In this document: positions 1-10,767 of the stretch, piece by piece
Numbering within the stretch: position 1 is the first letter of the stretch
Layout: every line of letters starts with the position of its first letter
Assembly: GCA_037976565.1 (NCBI GenBank)
Contig: CP137680.1
Span: forward strand, 13,379,804-13,443,803
Direction: 5' to 3'
Source of the DNA: Mesocentrotus franciscanus
Lineage: Eukaryota; Echinodermata; Echinoidea; Camarodonta; Strongylocentrotidae
DNA length: 64,000 nt
The notes under the pieces: generated by a model
The model's input: only the letters and a program-made list of their open reading frames with translations
The model's database searches: none
Told to the model about the DNA's origin: nothing
Translations under genes and position numbers: made by a program

Positions 1-105
1 TTTGAGGGCTCAAAATATCCTGTACCTGTCTATAAGACGCACCCCCGACTTTTGATTTTTTCCGACGGAAAAAAAGTGCGTCTTATACACGGGAGATTTA
101 CGGTA
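1..105. mobile_element. End of a DNA-transposon-like element
   Basis: TATAAGACGCACCCCC and GTGCGTCTTATACACGGGAG are inverted around a short spacer, a terminus type seen in pogo/hAT-like elements of animals. It may continue left of the window. Confidence 0.45.
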
Positions 106-533
106 TAGTGTTTTCCTTCCTGTTATGGCCGACATTTAGAAGATGAGAATGAGATGAAACAAAATAAGATGCATTGATGACATATTGTTAATTGTAGTAT
201 TGTAAATCGGCAAGATATCTATTTAACATTGATCTGAAAGAAATGAAAGCACTGTAGGATTTTTTGTCTGTTATGAATAGATTTGCCAATAATTTATCTC
301 TTTACAATTTTGCATGTACAACCCTAACTACAAATTAATTTTGATTTTAGGAATGTAATTTTATTTAAAGTAAATAGAAAAATCAGCATGGACCATTTGT
401 AAATTTGGTAAGGTAGCAAAACTGATATATGATGAATTAATTTTAGAACCATAACAAATTTGTAAACAAATCTTATTTATTGCAATTTTCGCTGTTCATA
501 TTCTTCTGTTGCATAATTTACTTCTGAATCCAG

Positions 534-698
534 GCTAGCCAAAGTTTAGATAAAACTGCAAAGAATGGAGACGAGTCACCTGGAACTAGCAGTGATGACG
601 ATGATGAGGATGATGATGATGACGATGACAGTGACGACAGCGACGATAGCGATGAAGAAGATGAAGAAAAGGAAGACGAAAATAGATTTCTACCTGAG
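534..698 (+). CDS. WDR55: WDR55 exon (first visible): acidic D/E/S-rich segment
   Basis: Acceptor CAG at 531-533 and donor GTTTGT at 699. The 165 nt exon is open in one frame from its first base. It encodes about 55 residues, including an Asp/Glu/Ser tract of roughly 30 residues, and ends ENRFLPE. Vertebrate WDR55 also begins with an acidic region. The tract comes from GAT/GAC/AGC codons, so the opposite strand shows a spurious poly-Ser reading frame. Confidence 0.8.
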
Positions 699-3600
699 GT
701 TTGTATAGCCAGGCTGTCTTGCACAAAAATAGACAAATCAGCTACAAGATTTTAGCACATGAATGCTGAATTTTGTTGCCTTTTTATTTTTTAAGGCAGA
801 TTGTGCTATTTTATTTCCCTATTTTCTTGTGTTTTGTGTACATGTATGTTGACATGATTAAGATTAATATGCTATTTCCTCTTATTAAACCTTTCAGGAC
901 AGGATTTTTTTTAAGGGCTAAATTTGTCACGTGTTGTTCTTCAAATTGGCAACAGTATAATTTTTCTTTTATTGCTACATTTTTCTAAAAAAATGTAATG
1001 TCTGTAAAAGCAATATTTATGCATGGAAACTTAGTCAAAAAGTTTTTATAATTGCCAGTTTTTATAGAAAATAATGATTTTAAACATCTATAAAACGTGT
1101 TGCTGATTCAAGGATTTCAAAGCTTATATTCCTTTTAAAATTCCTGGCATCAAATGGAATATGGTCATGCAAGAAAGATGGATGCAGTAGTTGTAAAATT
1201 TTTGCTCTTTCTATCGTGCATCTGTTATATTTTTTTAGGGCTCCAAATAAAAGTTATTGAGCCAAACCACGAAATGTGGAATGATTGTCGTGAGTCAAAG
1301 TAAACATGAATCAAAGCCTGTATTCATCAAAGAAGTGGCCTTCAGCTTCAATGCCATCTCAAGATTTTGGATGGAGCAATCTTCAATCAAGCAGACACGG
1401 TTTTGGAGCTCTCCTGAATATCAACGTTCTTATAAGTATGTATTTGACATTGTTAAGTCCATTGAAATTGAGCTCTAGGGCTGCAGAAGTGTTTCTATAG
1501 TGCGATAATATTATTTCAGTTCAATTCAGTCCAATTCCTTTGATTCCTCCAAATTATTAGTGGTATTGTCTTGTGTTTTCTTTGGTCAAAGGTCAAATTG
1601 CCGAAGACGATAACCTGTGATGAGAGTGTGATGTCACTTCAGTTCCACCCTAAGGGAAATGTGTTGGCTGCAGGTCTCATGGATGGCTCCATCACAATGT
1701 TAGTACAACCGCTTGATTCCTTATTGATCTAGGCCCTGTCTTTTAAAGAGTTGATATTAATCGCAACTTATTTGCGATTGAATCTATGGACATAAGAGAT
1801 AAGGGACTGCAAACTTGCGATTGATTATAAGATGGGGCCCTGATCTAAATGCTAAGCTAGAGGGGTTGAAAATATTTTGCTTTCACATATTTTATATTCA
1901 TGTTTATTTTACCTGACTGCTATGAAAGCAAATAAATGCTCGTTTTTGCCGTATTTGTTCCGTTTTTTTGCTATGAATACGGCAGTACATTATTTGTATG
2001 TTTTGTTACGTTTTTTTTATTTATTTTTTAATTTTTTTAATTTTTATATTTTAATTTTTTTTTTTTTTTTTTAATAATTTTTTTAATTTTATTTTTATTG
2101 ACGTTTTTTATTGATCATGGGCTTTGTGTCGTTGGTGTATTATGCACCTATGTCTTCAAATGATGCATGCAGTACGGTGATACGGGGCCCAAACTGCGCT
2201 TGTTGCGAACAACCCACGTGTACTGTATGCACGTCGCGCTCCGATCCGGGTACGTATATGTGGTACCGCCGTTGCCTATTTCATTGAAGCTGCTCGATTG
2301 GGCGATATTTTAGGGTTTTTTCAAAAATAATTTTTTTGTCAAAAAATACTGTTTTTTCCTTTTAAGAATACTTTTTTGTGTTAATGAAGGTTGGCATCTC
2401 TGGATGAATGCTTTGCCAAAAGGCATTGATGCATAGAATTGGTTTTGGCCCAAGGATTTCTTGATTACGAGACCACTGCTGTATGTATGATAGTACTTAC
2501 GGAGCAGATGTCTTGCAAATTTGAAAGAAATCATTTTATACTTACTTTTACAGTGACTTAAAGAGATTTGCAGCTCTTAAAACAGCTGGGCCAAAAAGAA
2601 GCTTTGATATATATGTTTTGATTGTATGTCATGTTTCTGTTCAGAGAGTTAAGTCTAGAACAGTTGTATTTTTTTTCTTGATCCTTTTTGTTGTCTTGAC
2701 CTTCTTCAAGATATTTGTTAAAATACTTTTTTTTAAAAGTTGGTTTATAGGTATATGAATTGGTTTATAGGTGTATGGATCAGTTTGGTCTAGTCCTACT
2801 CGAATTCTGATATTTTTATTGATTAGCTACATTTAAATTTTGTATCATTGTGCAATAACATTTATTAAAAAAATTGGAATCCACAGGAACATGTATGTTC
2901 TCTCCCAGGTTTTTTTTTTCATATTTAGAAAAAGTATATGAGAAGCAATTTTGTTCCCTTCAAATTTATATTTTCATATGTTAATTACACATTTTGTTTT
3001 GATAATCTTTAATCCTTGGGAATGTTATTGAACTGCTCCCTCCCCCCAGGTATTCCTACTCGGCAGAAGAACCCAACGAGGAGTTGATGTTTGAAGAAGT
3101 TCACAAGAAAGCGTGCCGGGCTCTTGCCTTTTCAGAAGATGGGAAGTGTGAGTGAAAGTTTGTCCTTTGCATAATTTCTGTATTTTGTTATGGAAAGGGA
3201 GAGCTGATCTAATTTCCATATTTTGTTAAGGAGAGAGTGAGCTGAACTCATTTCCATATTTTTTTTTTGGAGAGGGTTAGCTGAAATATGCTCCTGCAAT
3301 ATTTGGTCACCACGAATATAGGGTTAGGGTTGGGTTGCATTTGCACTTTAAAGGGATAGTTGAGTTTTGTTGCAGAGGGCGCTACACAAAACATTTTTTT
3401 GTGAGATAATGAAAAACTGAGTGTCAAATTCGAAAGAATATACAATTTAAATGACAAAATCATCTGTTTGATCAAAATCGGTTCAGAGACGGCTGAAATA
3501 TCCTTAAATATAACCATTTCTAATATTTGTGGTGCCCCACAAATATTCAGTAATTTCGAACCATCGTTGAAAAACGAGACAGTGCCTTATACGTTTTATT

Positions 3601-6600
3601 CCAGCCAATGCCAATATTGGATTTTTGTTGGCTTTTTCGTGTTGGTTAAACAATACGCACAACCAGCCGGCCCATGTATTGTTATTATTAATTAATTAAT
3701 TAATTAACGGTCACCATATTTTTCTTTAAGTGGAGCTGAATTGGTATGATCGTATTGGCTAAATTCACACATTGTTGGGTCTAAAATTACCTTCATAGCA
3801 ATTTTAGGTTCTAAAAGGGCACTATAGAAATGTCATAAATAAGAATAAGAGCAATAACCATGCACTTCGAAGGCATTTGCGGTCTTAAACAAGAACTCAA
3901 CTATCCCTTTAATGATAATGATAATGATAGTAATAATGTTGTGTATTTATAAAGTGTCATTACCATAACGCAAAAAATGCAAAAGGTACCTTGGGTTGGG
4001 TTCAGGTTTAGGCTGAGGGTTAGGTATAGGTGTTGGGGGCCTGGGTTCAGGGTTGAAGTTAGGAATTGATTGGGTCAGTCAGTGTAGGGTATTGGCCACA
4101 GGGTAATGGTCAGAAGAGCTTGTATCATAGAACTGCAGAGAGAAGATGAAAAGAGGATAGATGTTAATAGTTAATAAAGACAGGAGATTTAGAATGTAAA
4201 CCTTTTGAAACGAGCTTCTCAAGGCCATAACTTTTTTTTAATGTACCAATGTCAACTAAATCGCACCCACTCATATAGCATACGGTTTTGTAAAAGTAAA
4301 TGAGTAAGCACTAGAAAGGGAATTAAAAAGAAAGAGAACATTCATAAAGTGAGATGAAGAATAGGGGAGGAGAGAGATGTAGAAAGAGAGAGAGAGGGAG
4401 AAAGAGAAGGAGAAGGAGGGAGAGGGAGAGAGAGAGAAGGAGAGAGAGAGAGAGAGGGGGAGAGAGAGAGAAAGATAGGGAGAGAGAGAGAGAAGGGTAA
4501 GAGGTGTGTGTGAGAGAGAGAGAGAGAGAGAGAGGGTGAGAGAGAGTTGGGGACAGAGACAGACAGAAAGACATGGATGGAGGGGTAGACAGATTGGGGA
4601 TGAGAGTGTATACAATTATGGAGATAGGTTTCTATCATGATTCAGCTGTGTTATCCTTCCAAAGATACATAAAAATGAATATAGATGACAATGTTTGACA
4701 TCTCTTCTTCTCCTTCACAGCCATCTTTTCTGTCTCCAAAGACAAGTCTGTAAGGAAGCTAGACATAGCCTCCGCCACCGTAGAGCTGAGCTTGGAGAAA
4801 GCTCATGAAGTTCCCATATACTGTTTGGCAGTGATAGATGAAAATATGGTTGCTACGGGTGATGATGATGGACATTTGAAGGTAAGAATTTGGAATGAAA
4901 GAAAAGCCATTGAAATTCAGGTGAAGAAAAAAAACTCCCTTAGAGCAAATCACATCCCATTTAAAACTGCATGCTCAGGACTTGTTGAATGAAGTATTTA
5001 GCCTATAATTCATTGTTCTTAATTATTTCTTAAGTTCTATACTACTAATGATGTACTCTAATGTGATTTTTCATCTTTTAATTGATTTCAAGTGGATTTG
5101 GCATGTCACAAATCTTATGTATTCTTCTTCTTATATTTGCATGTCTTGTTCCTGTTGGGGAACAGCTTACTTTATCACTTTGACTCTCTGGTCTCTTTTC
5201 AAATGTTGTCAACCTGGGCAGCGTCTCACGAAACCGTCATAAGTACAAGTTCACAGACATCCCATTGAAATGCGTGTATTAAGTTTAACACGCGTTTCAA
5301 TGGGATGTTGGTGAACTTGTACTTATGACGGTTTCATGAAACACTACCCTGGAGAAGTTCTTGGGTCAGTGTTTTCAGTTAAACTTGTTACTGTTGTTTG
5401 TTTTACCTGACTGCTGTTAAAGAGCATGTGTATGCTTGTAAGTACGCAACCAGGGGACCAACGGCTTTAAGTCCTCACTAAGGGACTTGGTAATGAGGAT
5501 TAATGCTAAATACCAAAGAGCACTAGCACATCAACTTGTTTTTCGAATGCGGAACGTCCCGGTTACGAGACCACTGCCCTACCACTATGCCATCATGCCT
5601 CCTTCATTGTGATACAGTTATAGCGTTGTACAGTTTGTTAGCAGTTGTTTTATGTTTTCGTTTTCAAATCAGGAATATTTGATGTTGCCATAGTTCATTT
5701 GTAGTTTTAATATTTGAATTTTGTTCTTGAATTAATGTTTCCCAAGTGGAGAGTACTCCAAGTTCTACAAATAGAGTTTGGCATCATCTTTTATAATTGC
5801 TCTTCCCAATTCTTTAGAATTTTAGATTGTAAATATCAAATACAGAATCTATTGATTATGCTATTGATTTAAAGGTGTGGGATCTGAGAACACAGAAAGC
5901 TATTATGGAGATGAAAGAGAATGAAGAATTTATCAGCAGTTTGGTCGTTGGAAAGGACAAGAAGATTCTCCTTGCAACAAGGTCAGTAGATATCAATCTC
6001 GATGAACAGCCTGTGTCAGTGTGCTTACCAGTAGATTGGTGTGAACCACAAGGTACAGGGTTCAAATCCCTGCTCCAGCACTTATGTCTTTTGGCAAGAC
6101 GTTAATCTACATTTGCCACACTCCCCCCAGATGAGGTAAATGGGTACCTAGCAGGAATTAATTCCTTAAAATGCCAGAGTGCTGGAATGGCAGCCGTGCT
6201 AAAGCAAGGGTAAAAATAATAATAAGAACCCACTATTATTATTATTATTAGGTGATGATACTCAGTACTCAATACTCAGATATGCATGTACATGTATATT
6301 GAACAACTAAATTATTCATACCCCTTGTAAATTTGATGTTTTTTGTGTTTTTTCCTAACTCAAGAATGAAAGGTCGACTGGTTGAATTAAGGCCTTTGTT
6401 GAATACTTTCAGATGTAAGCTTTAATAAGTCACATTCTCAAGAAACATAAATTGGGACAAAAACAATTTTTCACATACTAAAGAAATTGCAAAACTTAGT
6501 AAGGGTATGAATAATTTTGTTGTTAAAGATAAAGACCAGTTCTGGTCATGCGATTGCATTGTGAAAGAAACGTTGTGAAATCGATCAGAAAAGGTTGATC

Positions 6601-9600
6601 ACCTAGCATATAAGTATTGGTGTGTACTGCAAGGTTCTGGAATCATCAAAATGATAAGAAATTTGGCCCAGTCTTGGTAAAGTTACAAGCACTGTACACA
6701 GAAAGATATATATGGGACTATGCGACCACGTGCGCGATATCTATTTGGTCCCAATAGATATAAAAATTTACCAAATATATCAATTAGTAGGCGGTTTCCC
6801 GGCAAAATTTGTATCATCACGTATTAGTCAAAACATATTCTTTGACATGATTGGTAATGAGAGCTTCCATTTCATTTTTTGAGAGAGGGGCGTTTCCAAA
6901 ACTGGTCTTTACCTTTAACTGTATGTGTTGAAAAGGACTTTGGATATTGTTACCTTGGCTTGAGATACAGCAAATCTAGTGCTCAGTAAGGCTGCGACGA
7001 GTAGTCGAATACTCGAATACTCGCACTGTTGACAGCTACTCGAGTACGATTTCTCGTACTCGAATACTCGGCCGCCATTTTTTTTTTTTTTTTTTCCCGA
7101 TCACCTGGCACTGTCCAGGCCGACGGTCACCCGTGCCAGAAGAGCACCGGCAGGGGTAAAAATGTTTTCCAGCTCAATCATACACAGGGTGTCACTGTCA
7201 ACTCACCACTCAGAAACTGGGACCAAATCTCGGATTTCTGTTTGGACTTGGGAGGAATATATGCCTGTCATCTTTAGTTTTAAAATAACATTGTTTCAAT
7301 TATTTGTCAAAAATTCAAAAGCACAAATAGGCGCTTTCAACAGCAACTTGAAGTAAAATCGCGGGGTTTTCAGAGACGAACCTTCGTACTGTTCGTAGTA
7401 TGGTGTTGGCAAAAAAACAAAAACAAATGAAAAATGAAAAAATTCAAAAAATTCAAAAAAATCAAAAAAATTCAAAAAAATTCAAAAAAATTCAAAAAAA
7501 AACATGGCGTCCGAGTATTCGAGTATTCGCGGGCAAGGCTGGGAGTGTACTCGAGTACCTCATTACACGGTTATGCACAGCCTGCATTCGAGGAATAAAT
7601 CCTACCAGGTACCCACTTGCTACACCTGGGTCGAGTGTGGCAAATGTAGATAAATGTCTTGCCAAAGTTGGACATTAGTGCTGTGGCAAAGAATCAAACC
7701 TTGTACCTTGTGATCTACATTCCAATGACTTATCCACTAGACCATTACACCTCCACAGAGTGATAGTGATGACCTTTAGAATAGCAAATATCTAAGGAAT
7801 AATCAGTTGATCTGGATGGCTTTCTGTTCTTTCGATGATTTTGTTTTAAAGCTATTGCATTTTTTTCTAAACTAAGATGGAGGTAGACAAAATGCATGCA
7901 CACCTGTTTTTAAATTACAAATAACATTATCTGAGTTGCACTGCATTTATGAGTTGATTTGGCAGAGGAAGTAGATGTAAGTAGTTATGTCCTTGTAAAT
8001 AATAGAGTGATCTTTTCATGTAGAGAGAATTTTGAGAGATTTTGTGTTAGGCTGTAGCTTGATGGTTTGATGGATTGTTTGACCTGACTGCTAAGAAAGC
8101 ATGTGTATGCTTGTAAGTAAGCAATCTGGGGACTGGCGGCTTTAAGTCCTCTCTGAAGGACTTGGTAATTAGGATTAATGCCTTACCAAAGGGCTCTAGC
8201 GCATCGACTTGGTTTTGAACCTGGGACCTCCTGTTTACAAGACCACTGCTCTACCACTGAGCTATCATGTCTCCTGAACTATTATTTATCTTGTGTTGCA
8301 CACCATTTTCTCTTTCTATAGTGGTGATGGCACAATGAGTGCATTCAACGTTCGGAGGAGACGTTTTGATCTTCAGTCTGAACATGTCAACAGTGAGCTT
8401 CTATGTGCATCTCTCGTAAAGGTGGGTTCACATGTTATGACGCGCTGTGTGTGTGCGTGTGTGTGTGTGTGAATAACAGCCATGGATATCTCCCTGTTCT
8501 GTGATTTCTTTTCATTAAAAAAAAGAAAATCCCATGAGCTACATGTATACCACTGGTTTCAAGATTTTGTCCGACTCGTTTGCAATTACAAGATTGAGCA
8601 CGCGATCTTTATCTACTGGGTGCAAGCCAACAAAAACTCTTTACAATAATTGAAACTTCTCCCAGGGAGCCTAACATTCACAATACATGTATACCAGCTG
8701 AGCTTGTTCACACAATTTCCATGGTTTCGTATTAATGATACAGACTTGTAGATTCACTGAGTACTCTAAAAACAGAAACTTTCCTCAAATGATTTTACCC
8801 TTGCCTTTGGGCTTTGGGCGTGGGGGTGGCAAGATAATGAGTGAATTGCAAAAATCTAGTTTTGTGATCTAGTTATGTTTTGGCCTGTAACCTCAGGAAT
8901 CTAAATTCACAAAATTTGCAGAAGTTTATGTTTTTACAATACAATTATCAATACATATTTGAAATAGAATTTGGAGGAAAAGTGTCTCTAAATATGTCCA
9001 AGTTCCTGGACAGATCCGATTGTTTCGCTCTCTTGCAAAGACTATTGGAAAACTGTGGTCATGCGTTAAAAGATATTTACTATCTGTGTAATAATAATAA
9101 TAATAATACTATGTCTTGTTTACCCAGGGTAGCCTCATCAGTATTAATACTGTTCTCCCGGAGGGTCCTGGGGGTGTTTCGCAAAGATCCCAAGTCGAAC
9201 TTAACTCTAAGTTGGACTTAAACATAATGGAGAGCCATTTGTAGCCTTAAAATAAAATATATTCAAAAGCAAAAATTCAAATATTTTTAGACTTTTTATA
9301 AATTCCACATCAAGAACGTGAAATCTCCTTGATAATAGAAAATATGAATGATTTGAATCACCATTTTATGCCTTTTAAATTAACTTTTACAAAATATTTT
9401 CAAAGATGCTAACGGCTTTCCACAATTGTTAAGTCCAACTTGGAGATAAGTTCAACTTAGGATCTTTGTGAAACACCCCCCAGTATCAATACTGTTCTTC
9501 CTGAGGATCCTGCAATCATGCTATTTCCTGGCTTTAACCAAGCTACCATGGAAGTACACCAAGACAAGCTCATCTCAACAGAAGGGATTCCCAAATTATT

Positions 9601-10767
9601 GAAAAGAACTGTAACTTTGCTTTGAATGAACTGCTACGTCCAATGTTTCTTTGATATTATTTGTAGAAAGGACAGAAGGTCGTTTGCGGTGCTAGTGATG
9701 GTGCTTTGAATATCTTCAATTGGAATGAGTTTGGTAACATCAGCGATCGTTTCCCAGGCCACGCGTCCTCTATAGACTGCTGTGTGCCAGTCACTGAGAA
9801 TGTCATCTGTACTGGCTGTCTAGACGGAACCATCAGGTATGCCACTTGTAGTTTACTTCTTTTGTCATATTGGCTTGAGGTTACTGTGATATTTATACAG
9901 TGAAACCTGTATATAAAGACTGCTCCATGAAACATAAAAAGTGGTCTTTATAGGCAGGTGGCCTTTATGTACAGGTTCCTTTAGTACAGATTCCTTTAGT
10001 ATAGATTTCAATGAAAAACCATATTCAAGGGAAACGATAGAAATGTGGTCTATATAGGCAGGTGGTCTTTCTATACAGGTGGTTGCTAAAACAGGTTTGA
10101 CTGTACCCAAATTCCAGGGAAGGCATGTGAAATACTCAGTATGGGCACTTTTTTTCATTGTTATATGTGAATCGACAAGGTGACATTTTGTAAATTATAC
10201 AGGAATTTACTGATTGAGAAGCTGTTTGATTTAACGGTCAACAAGGTAAGGCGAGTCCAAATCATAATGTAACTATGTATGTCTTATTTCTTGACTATCA
10301 TGAGCTTCTTGTAGTTTAGTTCCATACCTAGAAACCCTTGCAACAAGCTTTGATGAGACTGAAAGATGATGCCATTGATCTGTTAGCCTTACTTGACATA
10401 TTCTTGTGCTATAAACAAGACTTTTGAGGCAGCACTACGCTTTAGCTTTTCCTGACATTGCAAGTGGACGTTTATACCGGCTCTCCGCTTCTCATTTCGC
10501 TCTCCTTCTTGCAGGGCTGTTCACATGCTGCCAAACCGTTTCCTGGGAATTGTTGGAGAACATGAAGGGCTACCGGTGGAGAGCATGACAGTTTCGTTTG
10601 ACTCCAAATACCTTGCATCTTGCGCTCTTGAAGAAAATATCAGATTCTGGGGTGTGGAACACTTGCAGAAGACGAACGTTGATCCTAGGGGCAAGGCAGG
10701 GAAGAACGACTCCTCTAAAAGACTCACGGAAACGGGGCGGCAGGAAAACTTCTTCGGAGATTTATGA
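534..10767 (+). CDS. WDR55: WDR55-like WD40-repeat protein, 5'-partial, 8 exons visible
   Basis: WDR55 is a nucleolar WD40 beta-propeller protein needed for rRNA processing and ribosome biogenesis (family knowledge). Exons: 534-698, 1592-1698, 3050-3147, 4721-4881, 5875-5981, 8322-8421, 9667-9836, 10515-10767. All have AG acceptors and GT donors, and the phases join without a break into 386 codons plus TGA; human WDR55 is 383 residues. Recognisable WDR55 blocks are KACRALAFSEDGK, SVSKDKSVRKLD, VIDENMVATGDDDG, VWDLRTQKAIMEM, ASDGALNIFNWNEFG and AVHMLPNRFLG. The first visible exon opens after an acceptor with no ATG, so the start exon must lie upstream of this window. The protein begins with a long Asp/Glu/Ser tract and ends in a short basic tail finishing NFFGDL. 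The introns carry SINEs and MITEs. The neighbouring CYFIP gene converges from the right. Identity is confident; the 3' UTR end is unknown. Confidence 0.9.
1592..1698 (+). CDS. WDR55: WDR55 exon: first propeller blade
   Basis: Acceptor AAG at 1589-1591 and donor GTTAGT at 1699. Translates as VKLPKTITCDES, then LQFHPKGNVLAAGLMDGSIT, matching the first WD strand of WDR55 (LAFHP..LLAAGDVDG). Ends in phase 2. Confidence 0.85.
1732..1840. mobile_element. MITE family D (CTTATAAAGAGT)
   Basis: GGCCCTGTCTTTTAAAGAGT on the left and TTATAAGATGGGGCC on the right. ATCGCAACTTATTTGCGATTG inside is shared with 35578-35736. Confidence 0.75.
2370..2490 (-). mobile_element. SINE family 1, degenerate
   Basis: GCTTTGCCAAAAGGCATTGA, GAATTGGTTTTGGCCCAAGG and TTACGAGACCACTGCTGTAT track the family body and head, with loss of the first bases. 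Confidence 0.5.
3050..3147 (+). CDS. WDR55: WDR55 exon: KACRALAFSEDGK blade
   Basis: Follows a C-rich tract ending CCCCCAG at 3049; donor GTGAGT at 3148. Encodes YSYSAEEPNEEL, then KKACRALAFSEDGK, the most diagnostic WDR55 block. Enters in phase 2 and leaves in phase 1. Confidence 0.9.
3346..3912. mobile_element. Non-autonomous TIR element, ~570 bp
   Basis: Left end AAAGGGATAGTTGAGTTTTG and right end AAGAACTCAACTATCCCTTT are inverted. No transposase frame is seen inside. WDR55 intron. Confidence 0.75.
4373..4560. repeat. (GA)n-rich purine tract
   Basis: About 190 bases of GAGAGAGA with GGA and AAAG interruptions on the plus strand. It generates spurious Ser/Leu-rich reading frames on the minus strand. 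WDR55 intron. Confidence 0.95.
4721..4881 (+). CDS. WDR55: WDR55 exon: SVSKDKSVRKLD and VIDENMVATGDDDG
   Basis: Acceptor TTCACAG ends at 4720; donor GTAAGA at 4882. Translates IFSVSKDKSVRKLDIA, then KAHEVPIYCLAVIDENMVAT, covering two WD strands that align well with vertebrate WDR55. Ends in phase 0. Confidence 0.92.
5223..5343. mobile_element. Palindromic MITE
   Basis: Arms ACCGTCATAAGTACAAGTTC and GAACTTGTACTTATGACGGT are near-perfect inverted copies of about 52 bp around a short loop near 5284. It is in a WDR55 intron. Confidence 0.85.
5401..5602 (-). mobile_element. tRNA-derived SINE, family 1
   Basis: In minus orientation it starts with a tRNA-like head (GGCATGATGGCATAGTGGTA) and has GTAACCGGGACGTTC in the B-box position, followed by a body ending TTAACAGCAGTCAGG. 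Similar copies lie at 8060-8274, 39669-40170 and 30014-30190. Confidence 0.75.
5875..5981 (+). CDS. WDR55: WDR55 exon: VWDLRTQK blade
   Basis: Acceptor TTAAAG ends at 5874; donor GTCAGT at 5982. Encodes VWDLRTQKAIMEMKENEEFI, then SSLVVGKDKKILLAT. It supplies the WD dipeptide closing one blade. A tRNA-like SINE begins about 40 bases into the following intron. Confidence 0.92.
6018..6232 (+). mobile_element. tRNA-derived SINE, family 2
   Basis: ACAGGGTTCAAATCCCTGCT is a good B box. The body CTTTTGGCAAGACGTTAATC, ACATTTGCCACACTCC and AAATGGGTACCT is shared with 27708-27960 and 7597-7757. It ends in (AAT)n. Confidence 0.8.
6523..6918. mobile_element. MITE family E, ~390 bp (AAAGACCAGTT)
   Basis: TIR TAAAGATAAAGACCAGTTCT and AACTGGTCTTTACCTTTA. 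The interior is almost identical, in reverse orientation, to 54961-55356. Confidence 0.88.
6989..7584. mobile_element. TIR element with CTCGAATACTCG repeats, ~600 bp
   Basis: The left terminal block has AGGCTGCGACGAGTAGTCGA and ACTCGAATACTCG. The right block has CGAGTATTCGAGTATTCGCG and TGCACAGCCT in inverse order. Long T and A tracts (7078-7095, 7480-7502) sit just inside the ends. No coding sequence is recognised. Confidence 0.7.
7597..7757 (-). mobile_element. tRNA-derived SINE, family 2
   Basis: Minus orientation of the same family (TACCAGGTACCCA, GAGTGTGGCAAATGTAGAT, CTTGCCAAAGTTGG), with a tRNA-like head near 7757. It abuts the TIR element ending at 7584. Confidence 0.75.
8060..8274 (-). 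mobile_element. tRNA-derived SINE, family 1
   Basis: Minus orientation: GATAGCTCAGTGGTAGAGCA (A box region), then AACCAAGTCGATGCGC and AATCCTAATTACCAAGTCC in the body. It ends about 48 bases before a WDR55 exon. Confidence 0.85.
8322..8421 (+). CDS. WDR55: WDR55 exon: SGDGTMSAFNVRRRRF blade
   Basis: Acceptor TCTATAG ends at 8321; donor GTGGGT at 8422. Encodes SGDGTMSAFNVRRRRFDLQS, then EHVNSELLCASLVK, matching SGDGCLGIFNIKRRRFELLS of the human protein. A (GT)n run starts about 25 bases into the next intron. Confidence 0.92.
8445..8472. repeat. (GT)n microsatellite
   Basis: TGTGTGTG run with one GC, 24 bases beyond a WDR55 donor. Confidence 0.9.
9170..9481. mobile_element. MITE family A (TGTTTC-CAAAG), diverged copy
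   Basis: Ends GGGGGTGTTTCGCAAAGATC and GATCTTTGTGAAACACCCCC are inverted, with AAGTTGGACTTAA/AAGTCCAACTT just inside. A ~30 bp imperfect direct repeat (CAGTATTAATACTGTTCT and CAGTATCAATACTGTTCT) flanks it, at about 9140 and 9481. Confidence 0.8.
9667..9836 (+). CDS. WDR55: WDR55 exon: NWNEFGNISDRF and CTGCLDGTIR
   Basis: Acceptor TTTGTAG ends at 9666; donor GTATGC at 9837. Encodes KGQKVVCGASDGALNIFNWN, EFGNISDRFPGHASSIDCCV, then PVTENVICTGCLDGTIR, strongly WDR55-like. Ends in phase 2 (AG of an Arg codon). Confidence 0.93.
9898..10105. mobile_element. MITE family B (CAGT-AAACCTG)
   Basis: Starts CAGTGAAACCTGTATATAAAG and ends ACAGGTTTGACTG, with internal TAGGCAGGTGG units. TA flanks both ends. 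It is in the last WDR55 intron. Confidence 0.85.
10515..10767 (+). CDS. WDR55: WDR55 terminal exon with stop codon
   Basis: Acceptor CTTGCAG ends at 10514. Encodes AVHMLPNRFLGIVGEHEG, the last blade (YLASCALEENIRFWGVEHLQ) and a basic C-terminal tail ending RQENFFGDL, then TGA at 10765-10767. The tail is shorter and less acidic than in vertebrates, where a KTWSTDDFFAGL-like motif is followed by an acidic end; FF-G appears to be the conserved remnant. Confidence 0.93.

Noticed and set aside
518..736. Ser-rich 72-codon frame on the minus strand
   Set aside because: It is the antisense of the Asp/Glu/Ser-coding WDR55 exon; the plus-strand reading has splice sites and family context.
4271..4638. 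Ser/Leu-rich reading frames of 83-114 codons on the minus strand
   Set aside because: They come from the (GA)n tract; all frames are open because the repeat has no stop codons.
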